Shown here: one piece after another, positions 16,022 to 26,608 of the stretch
Numbering within the stretch: the stretch's first letter is position 1
Layout of the letters: each line of letters starts with the position of its first letter
Assembly: GCF_016925675.1 (NCBI RefSeq)
Contig: NZ_CP070506.1
Span: 3,222,501-3,286,500, forward strand
Direction of reading: 5' to 3'
DNA from: Pseudomonas hygromyciniae
GTDB taxonomy: Bacteria; Pseudomonadota; Gammaproteobacteria; Pseudomonadales; Pseudomonadaceae
Length of the DNA: 64,000 bases
Notes under the pieces: generated by a model
The model's input: only the letters and a program-made list of their open reading frames with translations
What the model was told of the DNA's origin: nothing
Databases searched by the model: none
Program-made: the position numbers and the translations under genes

Positions 16022-16587
16022 AACACGTACACCAACGGAAACAGCACCACCCACACCAAATCCACCATATGCCAATACAACACCCCGGACTCCAGCCCCG
16101 ACTGGCGCCCCCGGCCCGTAAGCCCCGCGCCAGCAGCGCACCGCCAGCCAGGCGAGGATCACCATCCCCAGCAGTACATGCAAAAAAATGAAAACCGGTC
16201 AAAATCCAATACAGGGTGAAAAAAAGTACTGTGCTCCAGGCCCAGCCCCGCAGCGGCCAGGTGCCCGTACTCGCTGAGTTTGATCCACACATACACCAGC
16301 GCCACCAACAACCCCAGTACCAACAACCCAGCCGCCCGCCGCGAGCGGTCGGCGAGTGCTTGTTGCTGTGCCAACGCGGCGAGCAGGCCAGCCGTCAGCA
16401 GGCTCAGGGTCATTGCCAGGCCGGTGGATGTGTCCAGTTGTGCGCGGCCCTCGGCAAAGACCTGGGACCGTAACGTCTGGGTCACTGCAAAGGCTAGGAT
16501 CAGAATTGCAAACACCGAGAGTTCGGCGAGGATGAAGAACCACATCGCCAGATCACCCGGCAAGCGCCGTTCAACTGAAGTGAACAT
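16018..16587 (-). pseudogene. nirO: NirO (NorE-like, cytochrome c oxidase subunit III family), three frameshifts
   Basis: Read across three minus-strand frames the protein is continuous: FTSVERRLPGDLAMWFFILA, AAAGLGLEHSTFF, TLYWILTGFHF, LHVLLGMVILAWLAVRCWRG, then QSGLESGVLYWHMVDLVWVV and LFPLVYVL followed by TGA. This is the standard COX3/NorE ending. The breaks are at A7 16219-16225, A7 16182-16188 and C5 16108-16112; removing one base from each restores the frame. It overlaps nirQ at its start and nirP at its end, so nirQOP is one operon. Three extra bases in one 570-nt gene points to sequence error or strong decay. Confidence 0.75.
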
Positions 16588-17347
16588 CAACCACATCCAT
16601 CAGGGCCGCGACGGTTTGCGGGTCGTCGCTCAGCGCTTCTGCCAGGCAGGCCATGCACGCCTCGCGTGGGGGCATGCCGGCGGCGATCAGGCGCGCGGTG
16701 AAGATCAGCAGGCGCGTAGAGGCCACCTCCTCCAGGTCATGCTGGTCAAGCCGGCGCAAGGCTTGCCCCAGGCGCACCACCTGGGCGGCCAGGGCGCTGT
16801 CGACCTGGGCTTCGCGGGCGACGATGCGCTCTTCTTCAAGTGTCGACGGATAGCCAAAGCGCATCGCCACAAAACGCTGGCGCGTGCTGGGCTTCATGCC
16901 CTTGAGCAGGTTCTGGTAACCGGGGTTATAGGACACCACCAACATGAACGACGGCGGCGCCTTGAGGACTTCGCCGGTGCGCTCCAGGAACAGCTCGCGA
17001 CGGTCATCGGCCACCGGATGCAAGACCACGGCGGTGTCCTGGCGCGCCTCGACCACTTCGTCGAGGTAGCAGATGCCCCCTTCGCGCACCGCGCGGGTCA
17101 GCGGGCCGTCCTGCCACCAGGTGCCTTGGGCGCCGATCAGGTGTCGGCCAATCAGGTCGGCGGCGCTGAGGTCGTCGTGGCAGGCCACGGTATACAGCGG
17201 CAGTTGCAGACGGTGGGCCATGTGCTGCACGAAGCGGGTCTTGCCGCAACCGGTGGGCCCCTTGATCAGCACCGGCATGCGGTGGCGCCAGGCGTGTTCG
17301 AACAACTCGTGTTCGTTGTTGACGGCTTGATAGAAGGGTTCGGTCAT
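16571..17347 (-). CDS. nirQ: NirQ/NorQ AAA+ ATPase
   Basis: A 258-residue CbbQ/NirQ/NorQ-type MoxR-AAA ATPase. Walker A is GPTGCGKTRFV, Walker B ICYLDEVVEA, the sensor segment FMLVVSYNPGYQN and the CbbQ C-terminal domain follows (residues about 170-258). With a NorD partner it activates NO reductase and, in P. aeruginosa, affects nitrite reductase. The start is ATG 17347, giving MTEPFYQAVNN; upstream in-frame residues are not family-like. It is divergent from nirS and shares the regulatory gap with the DNR-type box. No norD is in the window. Confidence 0.9.
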   Translation of the reverse strand: MTEPFYQAVNNEHELFEHAWRHRMPVLIKGPTGCGKTRFVQHMAHRLQLPLYTVACHDDLSAADLIGRHLIGAQGTWWQDGPLTRAVREGGICYLDEVVEARQDTAVVLHPVADDRRELFLERTGEVLKAPPSFMLVVSYNPGYQNLLKGMKPSTRQRFVAMRFGYPSTLEEERIVAREAQVDSALAAQVVRLGQALRRLDQHDLEEVASTRLLIFTARLIAAGMPPREACMACLAEALSDDPQTVAALMDVVDVHFS

Positions 17348-17429
17348 GGCGCACCTTGCATGGGCAACGGGTTTGACGGTAACGCTACGGGGGCCTGCGA
17401 CAACCTGGCAAGCCGTGCTCAAGGCAAAC

Positions 17430-17443
17430 TTGATCGCCGTCAA
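17430..17443. promoter_or_regulatory. ANR/DNR-type box between nirQ and nirS
   Basis: TTGATCGCCGTCAA matches TTGAT-N4-ATCAA at all but one fixed position. It lies 93-106 nt upstream of nirS and 83-96 nt upstream of nirQ. It could activate both and is the only such site I found here. The DNR-like regulator at 3196 is the natural candidate to bind it. Confidence 0.7.
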
Positions 17444-17469
17444 GCGGTCATTCACCCACCGCGACATAG

Positions 17470-19218
<1,749 letters not shown>

Positions 19219-19242
19219 GCTTCATCAACAAGAGGCAACCCA

Positions 19243-19557
19243 ATGAAAAATATCCTGCTTGCACTTGCGGCCCTGGGCGCAGCCTTGAGCCTGTCCACGG
19301 CCCTTGCCGAGGATGGTGCGGCGCTGTTCAAGAGCAAACCCTGCGCCGCCTGCCACACCGTCGACAGCAAGATGGTGGGGCCGGCGCTCAAGGACGTCGC
19401 GGCAAAAAATGCCGGGGTCAAGGACGCAGACAAGACCCTGGCCGGCCGTATCAAGAACGGCACCCAGGGTAACTGGGGACCGATTCCGATGCCGCCAAAC
19501 CAAGTCACCGATGCCGAAGCCCTGACCCTCGCCCAATGGGTCTTGAGTCTGAAATAA
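19243..19557 (+). CDS. nirM: Cytochrome c551, electron donor to NirS
   Basis: The 104-residue preprotein has a signal peptide (about 1-22) and a mature ~82-residue cytochrome. The c-haem site is C34-A-A-C-H38, and the axial Met lies in the [10 protein letters not shown] loop. It is exactly the size of P. aeruginosa c551 and carries electrons from bc1 to NirS. It lies between nirS and nirC. Confidence 0.95.
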   Translation: MKNILLALAALGAALSLSTALAEDGAALFKSKPCAACHTVDSKMVGPALKDVAAKNAGVKDADKTLAGRIKNGTQGNWGPIPMPPNQVTDAEALTLAQWVLSLK

Positions 19558-19573
19558 GCACAAGGAGCACGCC

Positions 19574-19900
19574 ATGCAAGTCTCGATGATCGGTTCGGCC
19601 ATGGCGCTGCTCTTCCTCATTCCCGCGCCGGTGCATGGAGCACCGGCGCCTGCACGCCAGGTCCAGCTGGAACACCTGCTGATCCAGGACTGTGGGGCCT
19701 GCCACGGCCTGCACCTGACCGGCGGCCTGGGCCCGGCGCTGACGCCCCAAGCCCTGGCCGGGCAGACCCGCGACACCCTGATTGCCACCGTGACTTATGG
19801 CCGCCCTGCCCTGGCGATGCCCGGCTGGGCTCCGTTGCTCAATGCCGGCGAGATTGCCTGGCTGGTGGACCGCCTCCTGCAAGGAACCCCTGCGCCATGA
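19574..19900 (+). CDS. nirC: NirC cytochrome c, maturation of cd1
   Basis: A 108-residue exported mono-haem cytochrome with a signal peptide to about residue 23 and the haem motif C40-G-A-C-H44. LAMPGWAPLL gives the likely axial Met. In denitrifiers NirC serves late d1-haem assembly or delivers electrons to NirS. Its stop overlaps the nirF start (ATGA). Confidence 0.9.
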   Translation: MQVSMIGSAMALLFLIPAPVHGAPAPARQVQLEHLLIQDCGACHGLHLTGGLGPALTPQALAGQTRDTLIATVTYGRPALAMPGWAPLLNAGEIAWLVDRLLQGTPAP

Positions 19901-21069
19901 TCCGTCCCCTGCTTGCCTGCTTTGCCGGCCTGTTGCTCACCGCCTGTGCCCAACCACCGCTGCGCGGCACCGGCGACCTGGGCCTGGTGGTGGAACGTGC
20001 CAGCGGCAGCCTGCTGATTATCGACAGCAGCAATCAGGCGCGCCTGGCGCGGGTCGAGGGGCTGGGCGACCTGTCCCATGCCTCGGCGGTGTTTTCCCGG
20101 GACCAGCGCTACGCCTACCTGTTTGGCCGCGACGGCGGGTTGACCAAGGTTGACCTGCTGACCATGCGCATCGACCAACGCCTGATCCAGGGCGGCAACA
20201 GCATCGGCGGTGCGATCAGCCAGGACGGGCGCCTGATTGCGGTCTCCAACTACCAGCCGGGCGGGGTCAAGGTATTCGACGCGCAAACCCTCAAGCAGGT
20301 GGCCGATATCCCCGCCACGCCCCTGGCCGATGGCAAGCGCTCGCGGGTGGTGGGCCTGGTGGATGCGCCAGGGCAGCGCTTTGTGTTCAGCCTGTTCGAC
20401 ACCGATGAGATCTGGAGCGCCGATTTCAGCCAGGGCAACACCCCGGCCATCACCCGCTTCAGCGGTATTGGCCGCCAGCCCTATGACGCGTTGATCACCG
20501 CCGATGGCCGTTACTACATGGCCGGGTTGTTTGGCGAGGATGGCATGGCCCAGCTCGATCTGTGGCACCCCGAGCACGGGGTCAAGCGCGTGCTCGCCGA
20601 CTACGGCCGCGGCCAGGAAAAACTGCCGGTGTACAAGATGCCGCACCTGGAAGGCTGGGCCGTAGCCGACAACCAAGCCTTCGTGCCCGCCGTAGGTCGC
20701 CACCAAGTGCTGGTGATGGACGCCCGCACCTGGCAACAGACCGCCGCCATCGCCGTGGCCGGCCAACCGATTTTTGTCACCGCGCGGCCCGACGGGCGCC
20801 AGTTGTGGGTCAACTTCGCCTACCCGGACAACGACCGGGTGCAGGTACTCGACACAGAAACCCATCAGGTGGTCGCGGACCTGCGTCCCGGCCCCGGGGT
20901 GTTGCACATGGAATTCACCGGGCGCGGTGAGCAGCTGTGGTTGTCGGTTCGCGACGGCCAACAGGTGCAGGTCTGGGATCCTTATCGTTTGACCTTGCTC
21001 AAGACCCTGCCGGCCGACAGCCCCAGCGGCATCTTCTTCAGCAGCCGCGCGCAAAAAATGGGGTATTGA
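19897..21069 (+). CDS. nirF: NirF, periplasmic d1-haem biosynthesis protein (probable lipoprotein)
   Basis: A 390-residue homologue of the NirS d1 domain. The N-terminus ends in the lipobox LLTACAQP, so it is probably anchored by lipid at the outer leaflet. Propeller strands such as DRYAYLFGRDGGLTKVDL and DGRLIAVSNYQPGGVKVFD follow. NirF catalyses a side-chain dehydrogenation or related late step of haem d1 synthesis. The start overlaps nirC by 4 nt and nirD follows after one base. Confidence 0.93.
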   Translation: MIRPLLACFAGLLLTACAQPPLRGTGDLGLVVERASGSLLIIDSSNQARLARVEGLGDLSHASAVFSRDQRYAYLFGRDGGLTKVDLLTMRIDQRLIQGGNSIGGAISQDGRLIAVSNYQPGGVKVFDAQTLKQVADIPATPLADGKRSRVVGLVDAPGQRFVFSLFDTDEIWSADFSQGNTPAITRFSGIGRQPYDALITADGRYYMAGLFGEDGMAQLDLWHPEHGVKRVLADYGRGQEKLPVYKMPHLEGWAVADNQAFVPAVGRHQVLVMDARTWQQTAAIAVAGQPIFVTARPDGRQLWVNFAYPDNDRVQVLDTETHQVVADLRPGPGVLHMEFTGRGEQLWLSVRDGQQVQVWDPYRLTLLKTLPADSPSGIFFSSRAQKMGY

Positions 21070-21070
21070 G

Positions 21071-21529
21071 ATGGAACTGGATGAACTGACCGAACGCCTG
21101 ATCGACCGTTATCAACACGGCATGCCTCTGTGCGCCGAGCCTTACCTGGAGATGGCAGGCACCCTGGGCTGCAGCGAAAAAGAGTTGATGGCCTGCCTGC
21201 AACGCCTGGAACTGGCGGGCGCGCTGTCGCGGGTCGGGCCGGTATTCGATCACAGCCGCGCCGGCGCCAGTACCCTCGCCGCCCTGGCGGTGCCCGCCGA
21301 GCGCCTGGAGCAGGTGGCGGCGCGCATCAGCCGCTACCCGGAGGTCAATCACAACTACGCCCGCGAACATCACTACAACCTGTGGTTTGTGCTGACCGGG
21401 CCCAATCGCCGCCATCTGGAACAGATTCTGGAGGAGCTGGAAAAGGACACCGGCCTGGTCCCCCTGGACCTGCCAATGCTCACTTCCTACCGCATCGACC
21501 TGGGTTTTGCCCTGGGAGGCCGCCCGTGA
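21071..21529 (+). CDS. nirD: NirD, sirohaem decarboxylase subunit
   Basis: A 152-residue Lrp/AsnC-like protein of the NirDLGH complex, which decarboxylates sirohaem to didecarboxysirohaem. A winged-helix-like N-terminus is followed by an AsnC-type domain with the conserved VNHNYAREHHYNLWFVLTGP histidine stretch. The paralogous nirG shows the same HNYRREHPWNMWFV motif. Overlaps nirL by 4 nt (GTGA). Confidence 0.93.
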   Translation: MELDELTERLIDRYQHGMPLCAEPYLEMAGTLGCSEKELMACLQRLELAGALSRVGPVFDHSRAGASTLAALAVPAERLEQVAARISRYPEVNHNYAREHHYNLWFVLTGPNRRHLEQILEELEKDTGLVPLDLPMLTSYRIDLGFALGGRP

Positions 21530-22041
21530 TCGCCCCGCTGAACCATGAACAATTGCTCGACCTGCGCCAGTGCCTGGAGCGTGGGCTGCCGCGCGTTTCG
21601 CGGCCCTATGAAGACCTCGCCGAGCAGATCGGCGCCCATCATTCGCAGGTGTTGAAGCAGATGCAGCAATGGCAGGACCAGGGCCTGTTCCGCCGCGTCG
21701 GCCTGGTGCTCAACCATCGCGCCCTGGGCTTTGCGGCCAATGCGATGCTGGTGCTCGACGTGCCCGATGCGCTGATCGACGAGGTCGGCCAGCGCCTGGG
21801 CCGCGCACCGGGCATCACCCTGTGCTACCAGCGGCCACGACGCTTGCCGCACTGGCGCTACAACCTGTTTTGCATGGTCCACGGCCGTGAGCGCGCAGCG
21901 GTGCAGGCGCAGATCCAGGCACTGCTGGACCAGCACATGCTCGGCGACCTGCCCCACCACCTACTGTTCAGCACGCGCATGTTCAAACAATGCGGCGGGC
22001 GTTTTGCACCGCCACCGTCACAGGTATGGGCCCATGGATGA
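21526..22041 (+). CDS. nirL: NirL, sirohaem decarboxylase subunit
   Basis: A 171-residue AsnC-like protein starting at GTG 21526, which overlaps the nirD stop. The conserved LCYQRPRRLPHWRYNLFCMVHG segment is shared with NirH (HCYRRPRRADWPYNLFAMVHG). NirD and NirG form one pair type, NirL and NirH the other. The end overlaps nirG by 8 nt. Confidence 0.92.
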   Translation: MIAPLNHEQLLDLRQCLERGLPRVSRPYEDLAEQIGAHHSQVLKQMQQWQDQGLFRRVGLVLNHRALGFAANAMLVLDVPDALIDEVGQRLGRAPGITLCYQRPRRLPHWRYNLFCMVHGRERAAVQAQIQALLDQHMLGDLPHHLLFSTRMFKQCGGRFAPPPSQVWAHG

Positions 22042-22477
22042 ACTCGACCGGCAGTTGATCAACCGTCTGCAACGGGGCCTGCCCCTGGTGCGTCACCCCT
22101 GGCAGGCCGTGGCGGCAGAGCTGCACAGCACGCCCGACGAGTTGCTCGACCGCCTGCACTTGTTGCTCGAAGACGGCGTACTGACGCGCTTCGGGCCGAT
22201 GTTCGATATCGAACGCCTGGGCGGCGCGTTCACCCTCGCCGCCCTGGCGGTGCCCGAATCACGCTTTGAACAAGTGGCGGCGCAACTCAACGACCTGCCG
22301 CAAGTGGCCCACAACTACCGGCGCGAGCATCCCTGGAACATGTGGTTCGTGCTGGCCTGCCCTACCTGCGACGACCTCGCCCAGACCTTGGCCCATATTC
22401 ACACCGTCACCGGGCTTGAGGTGCTTAACCTGCCCAAGGAGCAAACCTACCATGTCGGTCTGTACTTCCCGGTTTGA
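22034..22477 (+). CDS. nirG: NirG, sirohaem decarboxylase subunit
   Basis: A 147-residue paralogue of NirD with VAHNYRREHPWNMWFVLACP. The start ATG lies inside the nirL end (CCCATGGATG) and gives MDELDRQLINRLQRGLPL. The end overlaps nirH by 26 nt. Intact. Confidence 0.92.
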   Translation: MDELDRQLINRLQRGLPLVRHPWQAVAAELHSTPDELLDRLHLLLEDGVLTRFGPMFDIERLGGAFTLAALAVPESRFEQVAAQLNDLPQVAHNYRREHPWNMWFVLACPTCDDLAQTLAHIHTVTGLEVLNLPKEQTYHVGLYFPV

Positions 22478-22991
22478 CGAAACCCTGGCCCAACGCTTGA
22501 TCCATTTGACCGAAGCCGGCCTGCCCCTGATTGAAGACCCCTGGACCTGGCTCGCCGAGCAACTGGGCATCAGCGTCGAATCCACCCTCGACCTGCTCAA
22601 GCGCCTGCAGGCGGAAGGCGCCATCCGCCGGATCGCCGCCGTGCCCAATCACTATCGCCTGGGCTACCGCCACAACGGCATGACCGTGTGGGATGTGTGC
22701 GATGAACAGATGCCGCGCCTGGGCGCACTGATCGGCGCCCAACCCTTTGTCAGCCACTGTTATCGCAGGCCTCGGCGCGCCGACTGGCCCTACAACCTGT
22801 TCGCCATGGTGCATGGGCGCAGCCGTGAGGAAATCGACAGCTACCGTGAACACCTGCGCTTTCTGCTGGGCGATGCCAGCCGGGCGGACGAGATGCTGGT
22901 GAGCAGTCGCATCCTGAAAAAAACCGGCCTGCGCTTGGCCTCTCCTCGCGCCTGTAGGAGCTGGCTGGCCAGCGAAGGGCGTGAACGATAA
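22452..22991 (+). CDS. nirH: NirH, sirohaem decarboxylase subunit, with REP-encoded tail
   Basis: A 179-residue paralogue of NirL (SHCYRRPRRADWPYNLFAMV). The last 12 codons (residues 168-179, CRSWLASEGRER) are encoded by the left arm of a REPIN that begins at 22953. The native C-terminus has therefore been replaced by repeat-derived residues. The functional core is complete, so activity is probably kept. Confidence 0.9.
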   Translation: MSVCTSRFDETLAQRLIHLTEAGLPLIEDPWTWLAEQLGISVESTLDLLKRLQAEGAIRRIAAVPNHYRLGYRHNGMTVWDVCDEQMPRLGALIGAQPFVSHCYRRPRRADWPYNLFAMVHGRSREEIDSYREHLRFLLGDASRADEMLVSSRILKKTGLRLASPRACRSWLASEGRER

Positions 22992-23052
22992 CGCGGGCAT
23001 CCTGGATGAACGTGTCGCCGGGGCGTTTTTCGCGAGCACGCTCGCTCCTACA
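22953..23052. repeat. REPIN overlapping the nirH 3' end
   Basis: TGTAGGAGCTGGCTGGCCAGCG at the left and CGCGAGCACGCTCGCTCCTACA at the right form the TGTAGGAGC-family inverted pair, with more diverged inner sequence. It fills the only sizeable gap of the nir operon and could modulate nirJEN expression. Confidence 0.8.
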
Positions 23053-23066
23053 ACAAGGAACCTCTT

Positions 23067-24245
23067 ATGCTTAGGATCAGTCATTACCTGCGCACCCTGG
23101 CCGGCCAATGCCCACCACCGCGCAGCGCCAAACCGGGCAGCCCGCGCGCACCGGTGGTGATCTGGAACCTGCTGCGCCGTTGCAACCTGACCTGCAAGCA
23201 TTGCTATGCCACCAGCGCCGACAGTGTGTTTCGTGATGAACTGGACACCGAGGCGGCGTTGAAGGTGATCGATGATCTGCACGAGGCCGGGGTCAAGGTG
23301 TTGATTCTCTCGGGCGGCGAGCCACTGCTGCGCGAGGACCTGTTCCAACTCAGCGCCTATGCCCGCACCAAGGGCTTTTTCGTGGCGCTGTCGAGCAATG
23401 GCACGCTGATCGATGAAGGCAATATCCAACAGATTGCCGCGGCACGCTTTGACTACGTGGGCATCAGCATCGATGGCTTGAAGGCCACCCACGACGCCTT
23501 CCGCCAGTGCGAGGGCAGTTTCGAGCGTTCGATGCACGCCATCAACCTGTGCCGCCAGGCGGGGATTCGCGTCGGCCTGCGCACTACCCTGACCCAGGAA
23601 AATCACGCGCAGCTCCCACAACTGCTGGCCTTGATGCGTGAATACGATGTGCAGAAGTTCTACCTCTCGCACCTCAACTACAGCGGGCGCGGCAAACGCA
23701 GTCGGCAACTGGACGCCCACCAGCAGATGAGCCGCGACGCCATGCTGTTGCTTTTCCAGCAAGCCTGGGACGACATCCAGAATGGCGTGGCCAGCGACTT
23801 TGTCAGCGGCAACAACGACGCCGACGCCGTGCTGTTGCTGCAATGGGTACACCAGCACCTGCCGGAACACTACCCGCAACTCGAACACCTGCTGCATGCC
23901 TGGGGCGGCAATGCGTCGGGCAGTGGCATCGCCAATATCGACAACACCGGCGAAGTGCACCCGGACACTTACTGGTGGCAACACTCGGTGGGCAATGTGC
24001 GCCACACCTCGTTTCGCGAGATATGGCTGGAGCGCCCCGACCCGCTGCTGCTGCGCCTGCGCCAATACCCCCGCGAGATCGGTGGCCGTTGCACCGACTG
24101 CCGCTGGCTGGCCATCTGCAATGGCAACACGCGCACCCGCGCCTGGGCTGGCGGCGACCTCTGGGGCCCGGACCCCGGTTGCTACCTCAGCGACGCTGAA
24201 ATCGCCCGTACGCCGCCCACCTTGATTCCTTGCTCGGCACGCTGA
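23067..24245 (+). CDS. nirJ: NirJ, radical SAM haem d1 synthesis protein
   Basis: A 392-residue radical SAM enzyme. The [4Fe-4S] motif is C39-N-L-T-C43-K-H-C46. The SAM-binding GGEPLL and a C-terminal SPASM-like cysteine set (GGRCTDCRWLAICNGN, later GCYL) are present. It replaces two propionate side chains of didecarboxysirohaem with oxo groups. Good AAGGAA ribosome site 8 nt before ATG. Intact. Confidence 0.95.
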   Translation: MLRISHYLRTLAGQCPPPRSAKPGSPRAPVVIWNLLRRCNLTCKHCYATSADSVFRDELDTEAALKVIDDLHEAGVKVLILSGGEPLLREDLFQLSAYARTKGFFVALSSNGTLIDEGNIQQIAAARFDYVGISIDGLKATHDAFRQCEGSFERSMHAINLCRQAGIRVGLRTTLTQENHAQLPQLLALMREYDVQKFYLSHLNYSGRGKRSRQLDAHQQMSRDAMLLLFQQAWDDIQNGVASDFVSGNNDADAVLLLQWVHQHLPEHYPQLEHLLHAWGGNASGSGIANIDNTGEVHPDTYWWQHSVGNVRHTSFREIWLERPDPLLLRLRQYPREIGGRCTDCRWLAICNGNTRTRAWAGGDLWGPDPGCYLSDAEIARTPPTLIPCSAR

Positions 24246-24312
24246 ACCACTGGCCGGCTACCTGGTGAAACAACCGGGGGCCGGCAACCTGATGATGAAC
24301 CAAGGAAGTCTC

Positions 24313-25148
24313 ATGCACTCATCCCACGCGTTACCCCCCGTGCTGCACAGCCCCTTCCCCCCCCGGCGAAGTCGCCCTGGTCGGCGCCGGTCCCGGCGAC
24401 CCGCGCCTGTTGACCCTGCGCGCCTGGAGTTTGTTGATGCAGGCCGATGCCGTGGTGTTCGACCGCCTGATCAGCGCCGAACTGCTGACCCTGATCCCGC
24501 TGACCTGTGCCCGGCACTATGTGGGCAAGGCTAGCGGTAATCACAGCCTGCCCCAGTCGCAGATCAACGAACTGCTGGCCGAACTGGCCCTGCAGGGGCA
24601 GCGGGTGGTGCGGCTCAAGGGCGGCGACCCGTTCGTGTTTGGCCGCGGTGCCGAAGAACTGGAATACCTGCTGGCGCAAGGCGTGTCGTGCCAGGTGGTG
24701 CCAGGCATCACGGCGGCCTCCGGTTGCAGCGCCTATGCGGGCATCCCACTGACCCACCGTGACGTGGTCAATTCGTGCCGCTTCGTCACCGGGCATTTGC
24801 AGCGCGACGGCGAATTGAAATTGCCCTGGGACAGCCTCGCCGACAGCACCCAGACCCTGGTGTTCTACATGGGCCTGTCGAACCTGGCGATGATCGCCGA
24901 ACGCCTGATCGATGCCGGACTGCCCGCCGACACGCCGGCAGCGTTGATCTGTAACGGCGCCCGCGCCGACCAGCAGGTGCATCGCGGCACCCTGCGCCTG
25001 CTGCCAGCCCTGGCCTTGATGTGCGAGCCCGGGGTGCCGACCTTGACGGTGATCGGGCATGTGGTCGACCTGTTTGCCGATGCGGCCCTGCACTACCCCC
25101 GCCAGCCTGGCGCCCGCACACCGCGCAGTGTCCGAGGTGGCGGTATGA
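24313..25148 (+). pseudogene. nirE: NirE, SAM-dependent uroporphyrinogen-III C-methyltransferase, two frameshifts
   Basis: ATG 24313 follows AAGGAAG by 6 nt. The N-terminal frame gives MHSSHALPPVLHSPF, and the body in another frame has VGAGPGDPRLLTLRAWSLL and RLKGGDPFVFGRGAEELEYL, all typical of SUMT. The join is a C8 run at 24357-24364, where seven C gives FPPGEVALVGAGPGDP. A second extra base in C5 at 25096-25100 hides the natural end LHYPASLAPAHRAVSEVAV, whose TGA overlaps the nirN ATG as ATGA. Without correction the frame runs into nirN. NirE makes precorrin-2 for haem d1. Confidence 0.85.
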
Positions 25149-26606
25149 AACGCCTGTGGCTGGTGCCGCTGCTTTGGGGCAGTGCCGCCCACGGCGCAAC
25201 CGATGCCGCCACCGATTACCAGCAGCATTGCCAAAGCTGCCACGGCCTCAACCGGGTCGGCAGCAGCGGCCCGGCGTTACTGCCGGAGAGCCTGGGGCGG
25301 ATCAAGCCGGCCGAGATTCGCCAAGTGATCGAACAAGGCCGCCCGGCCAGCCAGATGGCGGCATTCGCCCCACTGCTGACGGCGCAGCAGATCGACGGCC
25401 TGGTGAGCTTCCTGCAACAGCCGCCCGCCACCCCCCGCGACCTGGAGCGAGCAGGATGTACGCAGCAGCCACCGCCAATTGGCCGACCTCAGTCAACTGC
25501 CCAGCACGCCGCAGCATCACGCCGATCCGCTGAACCTGTTTGTGGTGGTGGAGTCGGGCGATCATCACATCGACATTCTCGACGGTGATCGCTTTGAAGT
25601 GCTCGACCGTTTTGCCTCGCACTTTGCCGTACACGGTGGGCCGAAGTTCTCCCCCGACGGGCGCTTTGTGTACTTTGCTTCGCGCGACGGCTGGATCAGC
25701 CTCTATGACCTGCACAACCTCAAGCTGATCGCCGAGATCCGCGCCGGCCTCAATACCCGCAACCTCGCGGTGAGCAAGGATGGCCGCTGGGTGCTGGTGG
25801 GCAATTACCTGCCCGGCAACCTGGTGGTGCTGGATGCGCGTGACCTGTCACTGGTCAAGACGCTGCCTACGGGCTCACGGGTCAGCGCGGTGTACACCGC
25901 CCCGCCGCGCAACAGTTTTGTGGTTGCCCTCAAGGATGTGAATGAAGTCTGGGAGTTGTCCTATGGGGCGGCCAAACCGGACTTCGAGCCCCGGCGCATC
26001 CAGGCCCAGGACGTGCTCGATGACTTTTCCTTTTCCCCCGACTACCGCCAACTGCTCGCCACCTCACGCAAGGCCGGCGGCGGGCAAGTGATTGACCTGG
26101 ATACCGGGCAGGTAGTGACCGACATTGCACTGGCGGGCATGCCGCACCTGGGCTCGGGCACTTACTGGCAACGCAACGGACAATGGGTGTTTGCCACGCC
26201 GAATATCAGCAAGGGGCAGATTTCGGTGCTGGACCTCAAGACCTGGAAACTGATCAAACAGATTCCCACCCTGGGGCCGGGGTTCTTTATGCGCAGCCAC
26301 GCCAACTCGCGCTATGTATGGAGTGATGTGTTTTTTGGCCCGGACAATGACGCGATCCACTTGATCGACAAACAGACCCTGGAAATCGCCCACACCCTGC
26401 GGCCCATGCCGGGCAAGACCGCGGCGCACGTGGAGTTCACTCGGGATGGCCGCTATCTGCTACTGAGCATCTGGGATCGCGAGGGTGCGTTGATCGTGTA
26501 CGACAGCCAGACTTTGCAGGAGGTCAAGCGCCTGCCCATGAACAAGCCATCGGGCAAGTACAACGTGGGTAACAAGATTGAGTTTGCCGAAGGCACTTCC
26601 CATTAA
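25145..26606 (+). pseudogene. nirN: NirN, c-haem/d1-domain protein of haem d1 synthesis, one frameshift
   Basis: The N-terminal part starts MKRLWLVPLLWGSAAHG (signal peptide) and carries the haem site CQSCHG. The d1-type propeller (from about 25480) has VVVESGDHHIDILDGDRF, WVLVGNYLPGNLVVLDARDL and ends KYNVGNKIEFAEGTSH. The two frames meet at C6 25431-25436; five C gives PPATPATWSEQDVRSSHRQL. NirN introduces the acrylate double bond in haem d1 and passes it to NirS. Last gene of the operon; a REP cluster follows. Confidence 0.88.
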
Positions 26607-26608
26607 CC

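Noticed and set aside
22425..24065. Long minus-strand open frame over nirH and nirJ
   Set aside because: Antisense shadow crossing a REPIN; radical SAM protein on the plus strand is certain.
24410..25588. A natural NirE-cytochrome c fusion
   Set aside because: Removing one C at 25096-25100 restores a proper nirE end overlapping the nirN start, as elsewhere in the operon.
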